Below are positions 1 to 8,294 of a stretch of 64,000 nt of DNA, in pieces. Under the pieces are notes generated by a model. That model was not told the DNA's origin and did not search any database. It saw only the letters and a list, made by a program, of their open reading frames with translations. Every line of letters starts with the position of its first letter. The stretch's first letter is position 1. Origin of the DNA: Clostridiales bacterium (lineage in GTDB: Bacteria; Bacillota; Clostridia; Oscillospirales; Oscillospiraceae); NCBI GenBank assembly GCA_004558115.1, contig SFDT01000004.1, positions 3,716-67,715 of the forward strand, in the 5' to 3' direction. Both the position numbers and the translations under genes were made by a program.

Positions 1-1
1 G

Positions 2-1255
2 CAGGTTGGAGAAGCCGTCACCGAACTGGAAGGTCAGCACTGTCACCTCTCTGGTCAGGCCCATCAGGTCACCCAGAGGCGCCATCAGGGGAATGATGGT
101 GGCAGCCTGGCCGCTGCCGGAGGGGATCACGAAGTTGATAAAGGTCTGGATCACCAGCATGCCCAGGGCGGAGACAACCGGGGGCAGTCCCTCCAGCTGG
201 CTGGAGAGGAAATAAATGATCGTATCAATGATCTTGCCGTCCTGCATGATGATGAGGACCGCCTTGGCCACACCCACGATCATGGCGCCGAACACGATGT
301 CCTTGCAGCCGTTGATGAATTCTCTGGCGATCTTATCGGCGCTCCAGCGGTAGATCAGCGCCACCACGATGCCCATCAGCAGGAAGACGCCCGTGAGCTG
401 GGTGTTGCCCCAGCCCTGGCGCAGGAAGCCGTAGAAGATCCACACAAGGCTTGCCAGGATCACCAGGAACGTGGCGATCTCCTTCTTTCCCATGGGGAGC
501 TTTTTCAGCTCCTCCTTGTCAAAGGAGAACAGGCTTTCTTCACCGGCCATCAGGCTCTTGGAAGGGTCTTCCTTGATCTTTTTGCCGTATCTGAAGATCC
601 ACCAGACGGCCACGGCGCTGAACACCACAAAAATCGCCACCCGGACGCCCATGCCGGAATAGATGGGAATACCAGCGATGGACTGAGCCACCACGATGGT
701 GTAAGGGTTCATCAGCGCGGCCGCGAAGCCCACGCCTATGCCCAGAAGGATAATGGAGAAGCCGAACATCGCGTCATAGCCCAATGCAATGCCCATGCCC
801 ACCATGATGGGGATCAGGCCGTTGAAGTCGTTCCACATGCCGAACAGGGATGCGCAGATGGCGAAGAACAGGAAGAAAATGGGGACCAGGAACTTCTCCT
901 TGCCGTCAAACTTCCGGAGCAGGCCGCCCATCATGGAGTTGAAGGCGCCTGTTTTGATCACCATGGAGAACGCTCCGTTCACGATGAAGATCAGCATCAT
1001 GACGTCCGCACCGGAGATCAGGCCCTTGTGAAAAGAACCCAGGAAATCGATCAAAGTGGCGTGCTTTCCGCTATCCACATAATGGAAGGAACCGGGAACC
1101 ACCAGATTCCGCACCGTGCCGTTCACATCGACAGCCTCGTAGTCAAACTCTCCTGCCGGGATCAACCAGGTAAGAACGGCTGCTGCCGCTACCAGGAAAA
1201 ACAGGATCACGAATACATGCGGCATTTGTTTCTTTTTCTTTGTCTCTGCTGCCAT
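2..1255 (-). CDS. YfcC-family membrane transporter, C-terminus outside the window
   Basis: Reading the minus strand from ATG 1255 gives 418 codons with no stop before the window edge, so the gene is incomplete here. After a basic start (MAAETKKKKQMPH) there are many hydrophobic segments. The stretch GSGQAATIIPLMAPLGDL followed by FQFGDGFSN near the visible end is typical of the YfcC / C4-dicarboxylate anaerobic carrier superfamily, which includes arginine/ornithine antiporters and other amino-acid or peptide carriers. An AAGGAG box sits about 7 nt upstream of the ATG. It is divergent from a two-component system at 1706-3771, which might control it; that is inference. The substrate cannot be told from sequence. 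Confidence 0.88.
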   Translation of the reverse strand, partial: MAAETKKKKQMPHVFVILFFLVAAAAVLTWLIPAGEFDYEAVDVNGTVRNLVVPGSFHYVDSGKHATLIDFLGSFHKGLISGADVMMLIFIVNGAFSMVIKTGAFNSMMGGLLRKFDGKEKFLVPIFFLFFAICASLFGMWNDFNGLIPIMVGMGIALGYDAMFGFSIILLGIGVGFAAALMNPYTIVVAQSIAGIPIYSGMGVRVAIFVVFSAVAVWWIFRYGKKIKEDPSKSLMAGEESLFSFDKEELKKLPMGKKEIATFLVILASLVWIFYGFLRQGWGNTQLTGVFLLMGIVVALIYRWSADKIAREFINGCKDIVFGAMIVGVAKAVLIIMQDGKIIDTIIYFLSSQLEGLPPVVSALGMLVIQTFINFVIPSGSGQAATIIPLMAPLGDLMGLTREVTVLTFQFGDGFSNL

Positions 1256-1381
1256 AAAAACTCTCCTTGAAACATAAAAGAATGCTCTGTGTTTTCCACG
1301 GACCGCTGCGGCGCTATTCCAACAGGTTGGGAATTTATGCCTTTGCGGCGCTGCTTTCACATGGAAAAAACACCGTTTCCC

Positions 1382-1411
1382 ATAATACTGCGGGAGAAAG
1401 GGAATGGTCAA
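1382..1411 (-). promoter_or_regulatory. Putative sigma-A promoter for the YfcC-family gene
   Basis: On the minus strand TTGACC (1406-1411) and TATTAT (1382-1387) are 18 nt apart. This predicts a leader of about 120 nt before ATG 1255. Confidence 0.5.
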
Positions 1412-1439
1412 GCCTTTTTATGGATTTAAATAAAAAAAG

Positions 1440-1471
1440 AAGCCCTGCCGCGGCAGAACAGGGCGGGGCTT
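1440..1471 (-). terminator. Hairpin followed by a U-run on the minus strand
   Basis: A 10-bp stem (1440-1449 with 1462-1471, two wobble pairs) is followed on the minus strand by TTTTTTT. It lies upstream of the YfcC promoter and no protein gene reads into it from that side, so either it insulates that promoter or it ends a short untranslated transcript. Confidence 0.55.
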
Positions 1472-1506
1472 TTGTGCTTATGGCGGCTGGGGCGTATGCG
1501 ATTTCC

Positions 1507-1535
1507 TTGTAATTCGGAGTTCCTTCACCTATAAT
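1507..1535 (+). promoter_or_regulatory. Putative promoter of the two-component operon
   Basis: TTGTAA (1507-1512) and TATAAT (1530-1535) with 17-nt spacing, about 165 nt before the kinase ATG. Its -10 overlaps a minus-strand -10 candidate (TATTAT, 1531-1536, with TTGCAG at 1555-1560). The remaining leader to 1705 shows no gene. Confidence 0.5.
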
Positions 1536-1705
1536 AAAAACAATAAGATTTGCGCTGCAAACGAAACGTATGGGCTTTCACAGGGGAGTTTTTCAGCGAT
1601 TTGCTTTTGATGCCCGGCACCTATAAAATTGACACAATCATCTGCATGATCTGCCTGTTTTTGAAACGGGATACCGTCTACAATAGGAGAAAGAGGTGAG
1701 AGCGT

Positions 1706-3010
1706 ATGCTGCGCATGGAGATCGCGCTGTTTCTGGTTTTGGCGTTTGTGGCGTACATCTATTTTTCCGCAGAGAAACAGTATACCCAGCTGCACAGGAC
1801 CTTTTCCGCGCTGCTGGTGACAGCGCTGGTGCATTTGGTGTTGGACGGGATCACGGTCCATACAGTGAACCATCTGGACACGGTGCCCCGGCTCCTGAAC
1901 GATGCCGTCCACCGGCTGTTTATCGGCAGCATGGTGCTGGTCATTTATCTGTTCTACCAGTACATCGCCATTCTGGTGGAGGAGGAGACAGGCAAGCCCC
2001 GGCGGCTGGACAGGGCGGCGAAGCTGTTTTTGGCGGCTGCGGTGCTTGGCAGCTTCCTGCTGCCCATCCAGTACATGCGCACCCCCGCCGGAAACTACTC
2101 CGCCGGGCTGTATGTCACGATGCCTTACGGGGCCGTGACCTTTTACCTGCTGCTGTGCGCGGGATTGCTGGTGGTCAACTGGCAGGCCATTGACCGGAAG
2201 CGGAAGTTTGCCATCGGCGCGGCGCTGCTCATCGAATTTACTGTCTGCGCATTGCAGGGGCTGCACCACACCTGGCTCATCAGCGGCATGGGTATCACGC
2301 TGATGACGCTGGCCTTTTATCTGACGCTGGAGAACCCGGACATTCTCCGGGCGGAGCTGACAGAGCAGAAAATGTCCATGCTGTACCTGAAAAGCCAGGT
2401 AAATCCCCACTTCCTGTACAATACTCTGGACACCATCCGTATCCAGGCCCAGCTGGATGGGGATAAAAAGGTGGCGGACCTTCTGATGCGGCTGGTGGAC
2501 TTTTTCCGGCTCAGTGTGAAAGTGGATCGGCAGATGGTGGCCCTGGATGACGAATTGGAGCTGCTGGAGGCCTATCTGGAGCTGATGTGCTGCCGGTACC
2601 CGGAGCTTCGGTGCGAATATGACATCGACCCCGACCTGGGGGGCGCGCAGGTGCCCAACTTCATTTTGCAGCCCATCGTGGAGAACAGCCTGCTCCACGG
2701 CCTGAAAAACAAGGGCTACCGGGGCACGGTGTCCGTTACGGCGGAGAAAACGGCGGAGGGCCGCATGGAGGTCCGGGTGGCCGACACCGGCAGCGGCTTC
2801 ACGGAGGGGAAAAAGGCCGCTGTCGATGAAATGCTGCTGCATTATGCCAAGCAGCCGGCCAAGCTGGAGGGCAACAGTATCGGCATCCTGAATGTGCAAA
2901 AGCGCATCAAGCTGCTGTGCGGCCGGGAGTACGGCCTTTGGTACACGGAAAATCCGGCGGGCGGCGTGACGGCTCACCTGCTGCTGCCGGCCCGGGAGGA
3001 GGAAGTGTGA
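1706..3010 (+). CDS. Sensor histidine kinase, LytS/YpdA type (His_kinase family)
   Basis: A 434-aa membrane kinase. Residues 1-205 hold about six hydrophobic segments. The phosphoacceptor motif SQVNPHFLYNTLD puts the histidine at H235, and the N-box ILQPIVENSLLHG at about 320-332 is the ATP-binding signature, with DTGSGF further on. This layout is the PF06580 kinase class that pairs with YesN/AraC-type regulators. The TGA stop overlaps the regulator's ATG (TGATG), so the two are translationally coupled. The signal is unknown; the divergent YfcC transporter is the obvious candidate target. Confidence 0.93.
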   Translation: MLRMEIALFLVLAFVAYIYFSAEKQYTQLHRTFSALLVTALVHLVLDGITVHTVNHLDTVPRLLNDAVHRLFIGSMVLVIYLFYQYIAILVEEETGKPRRLDRAAKLFLAAAVLGSFLLPIQYMRTPAGNYSAGLYVTMPYGAVTFYLLLCAGLLVVNWQAIDRKRKFAIGAALLIEFTVCALQGLHHTWLISGMGITLMTLAFYLTLENPDILRAELTEQKMSMLYLKSQVNPHFLYNTLDTIRIQAQLDGDKKVADLLMRLVDFFRLSVKVDRQMVALDDELELLEAYLELMCCRYPELRCEYDIDPDLGGAQVPNFILQPIVENSLLHGLKNKGYRGTVSVTAEKTAEGRMEVRVADTGSGFTEGKKAAVDEMLLHYAKQPAKLEGNSIGILNVQKRIKLLCGREYGLWYTENPAGGVTAHLLLPAREEEV

Positions 3011-3771
3011 TGAAAAAGCTGCGCGTGCTGCTGGTGGACGATGAGATCATGATCCGGGAGGGCTTCAAGCGGCTCTTTGACTGGGAGGCCCACGACTGCG
3101 AGGTGGTGGGCGAGGCTGCCGACGGCATGGAGGCTCTGTCCCAGATCGACGCCCTTTGTCCGGACATCGTCATCATGGACATCAACATCCCCATCATGAG
3201 CGGCCTGAAGGTCATTCAGCTCAGCCGCATCAAACACCCGCAGATCGCCTATGTGATCGTGTCGGGCTATGATGACTTTTCCTACTGCCAGCAGGCTTTG
3301 CGGCTGCAGATCACGGATTATATCCTCAAGCCCGTGAACTATGAGGAGTTCGGCGGCTGCATCGACAACCTGAAGATCTCCCTGTTTGAGCGGCGGGTGG
3401 CGGAGGAGCCGGCAGAGGCCCGGGAGGAGCGGCCCATCACCGGCATTACCCGGTATTTGCAGGAGCATCTGGCGGAGGAGGTGAGCCTCTCCGTCCTGGC
3501 GGAGCGGTTCCACCTGAATCCCCAATATATCAGCCAGCTGTTCAAAAACGAGATCGGCGTGGGTTTTCTGGCCTATCTCACCAATATCCGCATGGAGAAG
3601 GCGAAGAAGCTGCTGCTCTCCACGCCCCTGTCCGTGGCGGAGGTGGCGGAGCGGTCCGGTTACGGGGACTACCGGGTGTTCACAAAGGTGTTCAAAAAGA
3701 GCGAGGGCGTGACGCCCTCCCAGTACCGGCGGGATTTTCTGGAGAGTACCGGAAGCGGAGAGGGGAGGTAA
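3010..3771 (+). CDS. Response regulator with AraC-type DNA-binding domain (YesN-like)
   Basis: A 253-aa protein starting at the ATG that overlaps the kinase stop. The N-terminal receiver domain (1-120) has the acidic pair D10/D11, phosphoacceptor D57 in IVIMDINIP and K107 in YILKPVN. The C-terminal AraC HTH (about 150-245) contains SVLAERFHLNPQYISQLFK and the closing VAERSGYGDYRVFTKVFKK. Phosphorylation by the upstream kinase should control promoter binding. An upstream in-frame extension is possible, but the start used here gives the standard receiver N-terminus. Confidence 0.94.
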   Translation: MKKLRVLLVDDEIMIREGFKRLFDWEAHDCEVVGEAADGMEALSQIDALCPDIVIMDINIPIMSGLKVIQLSRIKHPQIAYVIVSGYDDFSYCQQALRLQITDYILKPVNYEEFGGCIDNLKISLFERRVAEEPAEAREERPITGITRYLQEHLAEEVSLSVLAERFHLNPQYISQLFKNEIGVGFLAYLTNIRMEKAKKLLLSTPLSVAEVAERSGYGDYRVFTKVFKKSEGVTPSQYRRDFLESTGSGEGR

Positions 3772-3773
3772 TC

Positions 3774-4232
3774 ATGGAGATCAGACTGGCGGGAACAGGG
3801 GACACCGCCGGCTGGCTGGCGCTGGTGGAGCAGGTGAGGGACAGCTTTCCCGGCCTGGAGAGCCGGGAGGCTATGGAGGAGCACCGGAAGACGGTTTTGG
3901 CGTTTCTTGCACGGGACGAGGCCATCTGCGCTGTGGACGGCGGCCGTCTGGTGGGGGCGCTGCTGTTTTCCAAGAAGGCGGGAATGCTCTGCTTCCTGGC
4001 GGTGGATGAAAGGTGCCGCCGGCGGCACATCGCCCAAAGCATGGTGGAGTATATGCTGACGTTTCTGGAGCCGGATCGGGAGATCGCCGTCACCACCTAC
4101 CGGGAGGGCGTGCCCGAGGGGGCGGCGGCCCGGGCTTTTTATAAACGGCTGGGCTTTACAGAGGGAAGGCTCACAGAGGAATTTGGGAGTCCTGTTCAGG
4201 AATTCCGGTGGAAGCGGTCCAAAGGAGAATAG
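3774..4232 (+). CDS. GNAT-family N-acetyltransferase
   Basis: A 152-aa single-domain protein that starts 3 nt after the response regulator, with GGGGAGG just upstream, so it is the third gene of the operon. The fold is recognisable from the sheet LVGALLFSKKAGMLCFLAVDE followed by the acetyl-CoA loop CRRRHIAQSMVEYML (the usual RxxGxG/A position is RRRHIA) and the late segment AARAFYKRLGF. The acceptor substrate cannot be predicted. A strong terminator follows. Confidence 0.85.
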   Translation: MEIRLAGTGDTAGWLALVEQVRDSFPGLESREAMEEHRKTVLAFLARDEAICAVDGGRLVGALLFSKKAGMLCFLAVDERCRRRHIAQSMVEYMLTFLEPDREIAVTTYREGVPEGAAARAFYKRLGFTEGRLTEEFGSPVQEFRWKRSKGE

Positions 4233-4245
4233 CATACCAGTAAAG

Positions 4246-4270
4246 CGGAGGCCCTGTGCCTCCGTTTTTC
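4246..4270 (+). terminator. Rho-independent terminator after the two-component/GNAT operon
   Basis: Stem CGGAGGC (4246-4252) / GCCTCCG (4258-4264), 5-nt loop, then TTTTTC. Confidence 0.85.
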
Positions 4271-4421
4271 TTTGTATCGAAAACAAACACATTCCCCTGC
4301 AAAATGTGCCTATCGAATGGGCGGGAGATCTCATAAAATAAGGGTGAAAACAGGAAGCGCGCGGCATTTGAACGAACTTGCCGCCTGTTTCTCGATCAGA
4401 CACTTCGGGAGGACTTGCGAT

Positions 4422-4643
4422 ATGAAAAATGACCTGCATTTCGCGTCCGGGCTGCTGATGTGCGCGGGCGCGCTGTTGGCAGTTTCCGGTATTTTGATGG
4501 CGCTGTTGGGCGAGCCTGCATACAGCGGGAGCCTGTTGGCGGGAGCTTCCTGTATGTTTTTTGCCGCCTGCCATTTTCGGGTGAAAGAAGAAAAGTTATG
4601 TAATACAACGGAGGATACGAATGATGAACAAGCGGCTTTATAA
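4422..4643 (+). CDS. Small hypothetical membrane protein
   Basis: A 73-aa product from ATG 4422, preceded by CGGGAGGA. It has two hydrophobic helices (about residues 8-28 and 35-52) and a polar tail. It overlaps the next gene by 23 nt, which supports it as a real first cistron of a short membrane-protein operon. I do not recognise a family. An upstream in-frame ATG at 4272 lacks a ribosome binding site and sits against the preceding terminator, so I did not use it. Confidence 0.55.
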   Translation: MKNDLHFASGLLMCAGALLAVSGILMALLGEPAYSGSLLAGASCMFFAACHFRVKEEKLCNTTEDTNDEQAAL

Positions 4644-4824
4644 ATCCAATGAGAACAAGATCGTGGACGGCGTCTGCGGCGGGATCGCGGAGTATTTCGG
4701 CATTGACCCCACACTGGTCCGCCTGGCCTGGGTGATATCCTGCGCCATGGGATGCAGCGGCTTCCTTGCCTACATCATTGCCGCTGTTATCATCCCCCGC
4801 AATCCGGAGCAGGAACACACTTGA
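4621..4824 (+). CDS. PspC-domain protein
   Basis: A 67-aa protein that is almost entirely one PspC domain: KRLYKSNENKIVDGVCGG, then IAEYFGIDPTLVRLAWV and a hydrophobic helix ending YIIAAVIIPRNP. PspC proteins are small inner-membrane proteins linked to envelope stress in other bacteria; stand-alone ones in Firmicutes are mostly uncharacterised. GGAGGATACGA precedes two adjacent ATGs (4621 and 4624); either could be used. Confidence 0.92.
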   Translation: MMNKRLYKSNENKIVDGVCGGIAEYFGIDPTLVRLAWVISCAMGCSGFLAYIIAAVIIPRNPEQEHT

Positions 4825-4877
4825 GCGGCGGAGCTTTCATACGGGCTTGCCGCTGCATCAAAAAAGGGGTAACATAT

Positions 4878-5441
4878 ATGAACAGTCTGCATACGCTTCA
4901 AAAAACCTTTCGGGTATTTCAAACCATCTCCAAGGTGGCCATGATCCTGTCCTTCGTGTGGGCCGGGCTCACCGCGCTCGGACTTCTGTGCGGCATCGCG
5001 TGGTATTCCGGCGGCAGTGTCGCTGGCGCCAGCCGGGAGACGCTGCAATATTTGACCACGACAGACAGCCTGAACCGGATGATGGGTGTTCTGCTGTCCG
5101 ACCTGGTGTTTGCCTTGACGGACGGGACCTTGTTTTTGCTTGCATTCCGGTATTGCAAACAGGAGCAGATGGACGGCACGCCTTTCACGCAAGGGGGCGC
5201 GGAGCAGATCAAGCGGCTGGGGATACGGACCATCGTGCTGCCGCTTGTGGCGGTGATCTTGTCCGCTTTGTTCTATGAGGTGTTTGATGTCTCACGGGCT
5301 GCCATGGCGGATGGGGGCAATTTGTCAAGTGTATCCCTGGGTATCGCGCTGATCCTGGCCTCCTTGATCTTCCGCTACGGCGCGGAGCTGGAGGCGGCAA
5401 AGCGAAATAAGCTGGCGGATGCACCGGTATCTAGTACTTGA
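4878..5441 (+). CDS. DUF2975-like membrane protein
   Basis: A 187-aa protein with about four transmembrane segments (near residues 18-42, 70-92, 115-135 and 155-172). The loop DGTPFTQGGAEQIKRLGIRT between helices 2 and 3 is the feature that most resembles DUF2975 proteins, which are often paired with small Xre regulators; no such partner is adjacent here. The start at ATG 4878 follows AAAAAGGGGT. Function unknown. Confidence 0.7.
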   Translation: MNSLHTLQKTFRVFQTISKVAMILSFVWAGLTALGLLCGIAWYSGGSVAGASRETLQYLTTTDSLNRMMGVLLSDLVFALTDGTLFLLAFRYCKQEQMDGTPFTQGGAEQIKRLGIRTIVLPLVAVILSALFYEVFDVSRAAMADGGNLSSVSLGIALILASLIFRYGAELEAAKRNKLADAPVSST

Positions 5442-5467
5442 ATGTGCGGTAAGGGAGGAAATTTTCC

Positions 5468-5980
5468 ATGAGAGCAAACGCAATTGTATATACATCGAAT
5501 ACGGGCTATACACAGCAATATGCCAAGCTGATGGGAGAAAAGACAGGACTCCCGGTGTATTCTCTTGACGAGGCCATGGAGAAGCTGGCGCGGGGCAATG
5601 CCGTGATCTACTTTGGCTGGCTCATGGCCGGGAAGGTGCAGGGGTATGCCAAGGCTTCCAAATGCTATCACGTGACGGCGGTCTGCGGCGTGGGGATGGG
5701 GGCTACCGGCTCTCAGACGCAGGACCTGCGCAGAGCCAACGCGCTGCCGGCCTCCATGCCTGTTTTTACCTTGCAGGGCGGTTTTGATATGGCCCGCCTG
5801 CGGGGCGTCTACAAGCTGATGATGACCGTCATGGTCAAGACCGCGGGCAAGGGCCTGGCGGAGAAGCAGGACCGCACACCCGATGAAGACGCTATGCTGG
5901 AACTGATGCTCCACGGCGGCAGCCGTGTCAGCGAGGAGAATCTGGCGGCGGTATGGGAATGGTATCAGCAGGCACGGTGA
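5468..5980 (+). CDS. Flavodoxin-like protein
   Basis: A 170-aa protein. The N-terminal YTSNTGYTQQYAKLM matches the FMN-phosphate loop of flavodoxins (T/S-x-T-G-x-T), and the central NAVIYFGWLMAGKVQGYAKA resembles the flavodoxin-domain family that includes protoporphyrinogen oxidase-like proteins. The C-terminal 50 residues are helical and of unknown role. GGGAGGAAATTTTCC precedes the ATG. It is likely a cytosolic one-electron or two-electron carrier; the partner is not evident from the neighbours. Confidence 0.82.
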   Translation: MRANAIVYTSNTGYTQQYAKLMGEKTGLPVYSLDEAMEKLARGNAVIYFGWLMAGKVQGYAKASKCYHVTAVCGVGMGATGSQTQDLRRANALPASMPVFTLQGGFDMARLRGVYKLMMTVMVKTAGKGLAEKQDRTPDEDAMLELMLHGGSRVSEENLAAVWEWYQQAR

Positions 5981-6094
5981 CCGAGGTGCTGTTCCCTGGA
6001 AATGTGTCTCGACGAATCAGGCCTGCGGTGTTATACTGAAAACAAGAATACAGTATGTCATTCCGGGCTGACCGCGTGACGGAGGGAGGCTGCT

Positions 6095-6490
6095 ATGAAA
6101 ACACCTGCGCATTATGCGCCTGACGTTTTGTTTTTCTTCGACGGCAAGCCGGCGGAGCTGGCGTTGTATGAAACGCTGTTCCGGCACATGGAGGAGGTCT
6201 TTCCCGATGCGTCCGTCAAGGTGCAAAAAAGCCAGATCAGCTTTTACGGCAGGCACCTTTTCGGCGCTGTGTCCCTGCCGGTGCGCAGAAAGAAAAATTG
6301 GCCGGAGCACTGTATCGTGGTGACCATCGGGCTTTCGCATCCGCTGGAGTCCCCCCGGGCCGCCGTGTCCGTGGAGCCGTACCCTGGCCGCTGGACCAAC
6401 CATGTGCTTGTTTCGGAAGCATCTCAAGTCGATGAAGAATTGCTGGAGTGGCTGAACGAGGCCTGGGCATTCGCGGAGAGCAAGCGGTAA
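6095..6490 (+). CDS. DUF5655-like protein
   Basis: A 131-aa soluble protein: FFDGKPAELALYETLFRHM, a middle section VQKSQISFYGRHLFGAVSLP and a late HPLESPRAAVSVEPYPGRWTNHVLV. These blocks match my recollection of DUF5655 (a small alpha/beta domain often called a transporter-associated or restriction-associated domain). GGAGGGAGG precedes the ATG by about 5 nt. No biochemical role is known to me. Confidence 0.65.
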   Translation: MKTPAHYAPDVLFFFDGKPAELALYETLFRHMEEVFPDASVKVQKSQISFYGRHLFGAVSLPVRRKKNWPEHCIVVTIGLSHPLESPRAAVSVEPYPGRWTNHVLVSEASQVDEELLEWLNEAWAFAESKR

Positions 6491-6527
6491 TGATCCGGCT
6501 TCAAAACGCGGCGCAGACAGCTGACGT

Positions 6528-7160
6528 ATGGAAAGGAAGTTGGAGAATGTGACCATCCGCCTGGAGACACCCCAAGATTACCGCGAGGTGGAGAATCTTA
6601 CCCGGGAGGCCTTTTGGAACAAGTACCGCCCCGGCTGCATGGAGCATTATGTGCTGCATTGCTACCGCAGCCGCCCGGAGTTTGTGAAGGAACTGGACTA
6701 TGTGGTGGAGGAAGCGGGAAAGATCGTGGCCCACATCATGTACAGCCATGCCCAAATCACCGGGGACAATGGGCGGACCGTCCCCATCCTCATCTTTGGC
6801 CCGGTCAGCGTTCTGCCGGAGGAGCAGGGCAAGGGCTATGGGAGCCAGCTCATCCGCCACACACTGGACCTGGCGGAGAAGATGGGCTGCGGCGCCGTGG
6901 CCATCACCGGCGACCCGGGATATTATCACCGGTTCGGCTTCGTCAGCGGCAGCCGGCTGGGCGTTTATTATGACGGCGTTTCCCGCGGTGAAGAAGCCCC
7001 GTTTTTTATGGTGAAAGAGCTGAAAGATGGCTTCCTGCGGGACATTACCGGCGTTTACAAAGACCCGGAGGGATACTTTTTGGAGGACGCCGCTGTGGAC
7101 GCCTTTGACGCGGATTTCCCGCCCAAGGAGAAGAAAAAGCAGCCGGGACAGCTGGCATAA
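6528..7160 (+). CDS. GNAT-family N-acetyltransferase (YhbS-like)
   Basis: A 210-aa protein. The core VPILIFGPVSVLPEEQGKGYGSQLIRH holds the acetyl-CoA pyrophosphate loop (EEQGKGYGSQL), and GCGAVAITGDPGYYHRFGFV is the late beta-strand segment typical of YhbS-like putative acetyltransferases. A C-terminal extension of about 45 residues ends in a lysine-rich tail. The ATG at 6528 has only a weak ribosome binding site; a GTG at 6549 is a possible alternative. Substrate unknown. Confidence 0.85.
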   Translation: MERKLENVTIRLETPQDYREVENLTREAFWNKYRPGCMEHYVLHCYRSRPEFVKELDYVVEEAGKIVAHIMYSHAQITGDNGRTVPILIFGPVSVLPEEQGKGYGSQLIRHTLDLAEKMGCGAVAITGDPGYYHRFGFVSGSRLGVYYDGVSRGEEAPFFMVKELKDGFLRDITGVYKDPEGYFLEDAAVDAFDADFPPKEKKKQPGQLA

Positions 7161-7211
7161 GGCGCGGCATAGAGATCGCCATCTGGCGTTACGTCAACGG
7201 GGAGAAAGTAT

Positions 7212-7586
7212 ATGGACTGGAAGGCCCGGGCGGAACAATTGAAGACGGATGTCCCGGCCCTGTGGCTCTGCCTGCGGGAAAAGGAAACGCCGCTTTTGGC
7301 CAAGGTCCTGGCGGCGGTGACAGTGGGCTATGCCCTCTCGCCGGTGGACCTGATCCCGGATTTTATCCCGGTCCTGGGCTATTTGGATGACCTCGTCATC
7401 CTGCCTGCCCTGGCGGCGCTGGCGCTGCGGTGTATCCCCAAGGAGACCTTTGAACGCTGCCGCGGCGAGGCCGCCGGAATGTGGGCAGACGGAAAGCCGA
7501 AGCGGTGGTATTATGCGCTGCCCATCCTGGTCCTGTGGGTGCTGGCGGCCATTTTCCTGGTCAAGCTGGTTTTGCATCTGCTGTGA
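7212..7586 (+). CDS. YkvA-family (DUF1232) membrane protein
   Basis: A 124-aa protein. The DUF1232 signature is clear: PLLAKVLAAVTVGYALSPVD, then LIPDFIPVLGYLDDLVILPA, followed by a C-terminal transmembrane helix (about 103-122). The SPVDLIPDFIP motif is diagnostic for the family. GGGAGAAAGTAT precedes the ATG. The family's function is unresolved. Confidence 0.9.
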   Translation: MDWKARAEQLKTDVPALWLCLREKETPLLAKVLAAVTVGYALSPVDLIPDFIPVLGYLDDLVILPALAALALRCIPKETFERCRGEAAGMWADGKPKRWYYALPILVLWVLAAIFLVKLVLHLL

Positions 7587-7665
7587 TGCGGCTGTGGAGG
7601 AGAAACGATATAAACTGGCCGGACAGCGGCCGTCAGGGATAACCGATGAGCAAGGAGGAGGCAAT

Positions 7666-7905
7666 ATGGCCGATAGGATCGATTTCAGCCAGTACGCGGA
7701 GGAACCGGATCTGCGTGAGATGAGCCGGGAGGCGCTTCAGGAGTATTGGGAGACCGTCAGGGAGCGCATTGCCCTGCTGGATGAGCAGGAGCCGGAGGAT
7801 ATGGACAGTGAGGAATACGAAAGCTGGGGCGACCGGCATGAAGCGCTGGAGGACCTGGCGGATGAGATCCTGGACCGCCTGGATGAGCTGGGAGGCCGCC
7901 TGTGA
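7666..7905 (+). CDS. Small acidic hypothetical protein
   Basis: A 79-aa, strongly acidic, helical protein rich in Glu, Asp, Leu and Arg, with a likely coiled-coil second half (HEALEDLADEILDRLDELGG). AAGGAGGAGGCAAT precedes the ATG and the stop overlaps the next start by 4 nt (GTGA), so it is a genuine cistron. I recognise no family. Confidence 0.65.
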   Translation: MADRIDFSQYAEEPDLREMSREALQEYWETVRERIALLDEQEPEDMDSEEYESWGDRHEALEDLADEILDRLDELGGRL

Positions 7906-8234
7906 CTGCGTTTCGTTACTGTAAGCTGGAGATTTTTATCCCGGAATCCCACCTGGCTGTCTTGCAGGAGGCGCTGCGGGAAGCGGACGCCGGGCATATC
8001 GGGCAGTATGACTGCTGCCTGTCTTACAGCCCGGTCACCGGCTGCTGGCGGCCGCTGGAGGGAACAGCGCCGTATCTTGGGACCATCGGAGAGGTCTGCA
8101 CCGCGCCGGAACTAAAGGTGGAGGTCACCTGTCCCACGGAGCGGGTGGACGCGGTGGTGGAGGCGGTGAAGCGCGTCCACCCCTATGAGGAGCCGGTCAT
8201 CAATGTGCTTCCGCTGTACCGGACGAGCTTTTAA
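7902..8234 (+). CDS. YqfO/NIF3-insert-like domain protein
   Basis: A 110-aa protein from a GTG start that overlaps the previous stop. It resembles the small PII/CutA-like domain inserted in NIF3/YqfO proteins: LEIFIPESHLAVLQEALREADAGHIGQYDCC, later LKVEVTCPTERVDAVVEAVKRVHPYEEPVINVLPL. The HPYEEPV block is the family hallmark. Such stand-alone domains form trimers in known structures and may bind metal or nucleotides; the role is not established. Confidence 0.85.
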   Translation: MTAFRYCKLEIFIPESHLAVLQEALREADAGHIGQYDCCLSYSPVTGCWRPLEGTAPYLGTIGEVCTAPELKVEVTCPTERVDAVVEAVKRVHPYEEPVINVLPLYRTSF

Positions 8235-8294
8235 GCATATGCGCCGAAAAACGATAACTTTGCCGGGGCTTTGCGGCCTAAAAGGGGAAGAAGC

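Noticed and set aside
1529..2977. 482-codon minus-strand frame opposite the histidine kinase
   Set aside because: The kinase has its phosphoacceptor and ATP-binding motifs in frame on the plus strand; the antisense frame is biased in Gln/His.
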